Assembly: GCF_900113685.1 (NCBI RefSeq)
Contig: NZ_FOQG01000016.1
Span: forward strand, 34,626 to 98,625
DNA: 64,000 nucleotides
Source of the DNA: Nocardioides psychrotolerans
GTDB lineage: Bacteria > Actinomycetota > Actinomycetes > Propionibacteriales > Nocardioidaceae
Reading direction: 5' to 3'
Shown: positions 63,930-64,000 of the stretch, piece after piece
Layout of the letters: the number at the start of each line of letters is the position of its first letter
Numbering within the stretch: position 1 is the stretch's first letter
Made by a program: the position numbers and the translations under genes
Notes under the pieces: generated by a model
The model's database searches: none
Told to the model about the DNA's origin: nothing
What the model saw: the letters and a program-made list of their open reading frames with translations, nothing else

Positions 63930-64000
63930 ATGCGCACGACACCCTGGGCGAGGTCTCCGCGGGCGAGGTCTCGGTGGGCGAAGTCCCTGTGGGCCGACCG
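63930..64000 (+). CDS. Start of a gene cut by the window end, product unknown
   Basis: ATG 63930 has TAGGGT 8 nt upstream, the leaderless pattern seen for many genes here. The visible 23 codons (MRTTPWARSPRARSRWAKSLWA) are Arg/Trp/Ser-rich and encoded by short direct repeats (TGGGCGA, GCGAGGTCTC). This could be the positively charged start of an exported or membrane protein. There is too little sequence for any family call. Confidence 0.4.
   Translation, partial: MRTTPWARSPRARSRWAKSLWAD

Overview
The window is high-GC (roughly 70%) bacterial DNA from an actinobacterium. The gene content and order point that way: lsr2, clpC with paired N domains, an actinobacterial disA/radA pair, the folK-folB-folP/folE/ftsH block, a DUF2342-type zinc protease next to tilS, and dacB/ppa. 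The order radA, disA, membrane protein, mutY, clpC, lsr2, coaX, panD/panC, DUF2520, DUF3180, folK/B/P/E, ftsH, hpt, tilS, zinc protease, dacB, ppa is the one I know from Mycobacterium tuberculosis (about Rv3585 to Rv3628). The left end (proC ... isomerase, Ppx/GppA, divergent Cys-rich protein) resembles the Rv0495c-Rv0500 block. I infer a Nocardioides-like organism (Nocardioidaceae); that is inference, because no rRNA is present. I saw no tRNA, rRNA, CRISPR array, transposase or phage gene.

Layout. 1-9.4 kb: a long minus-strand run (Ppx/GppA, sugar isomerase, TetR, ABC exporter, proline dehydrogenase, proC), then plus-strand Cys-rich, VOC and methyltransferase genes, a 660-bp gene-poor stretch and a LacI regulator. 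9.5-15.1 kb: radA-disA, a membrane protein, mutY and a glycosyltransferase. 15.2-24.1 kb: clpC, lsr2 and a cofactor operon (DUF2520-panC-panD-nadB-nadC-coaX). 24.2-33.7 kb: an interruption of the conserved order, with two glycosyltransferases and a sulfotransferase, a divergent OpuC/ProXWV-type osmoprotectant transporter, a double-GNAT protein and a coiled-coil membrane protein. 33.7-45.3 kb: the folate block, ftsH, a PRPP synthetase, hpt, tilS, zinc protease, dacB and ppa. 45.3-56.1 kb: a methyltransferase/acyl-CoA dehydrogenase pair, an NlpC/P60 hydrolase, a PAP2-type membrane enzyme, and a thiamine transporter (thiBPQ) behind a TPP riboswitch, then a GNAT protein and an esterase. 56.3-64 kb: a secreted beta-propeller protein, an MBL hydrolase, SDR, DapB-like dehydrogenase and Old Yellow Enzyme-type reductase with KstR-like operators, then a HemK-like methyltransferase and the start of one more gene.

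Genes working together: folate and nicotinamide/CoA cofactor synthesis; PRPP supply (PRPP synthetase) and use (hpt); thiamine uptake under riboswitch control; compatible-solute uptake; and a probable lipid/steroid-type redox set under a TetR-family repressor encoded elsewhere. Many starts look leaderless: a TANNNT hexamer lies 6-8 nt before ATG/GTG.

The most interesting unexplained signal is a set of small palindromic intergenic elements of at least four sequence types: an 82-bp double hairpin (2 copies), a 24-bp unit (about nine copies at four loci), a 70-bp element with 13-bp terminal inverted repeats (2 copies), and a 65-bp relative with 12-bp arms. Most sit just after a stop codon. No mobilising enzyme is visible in the window.
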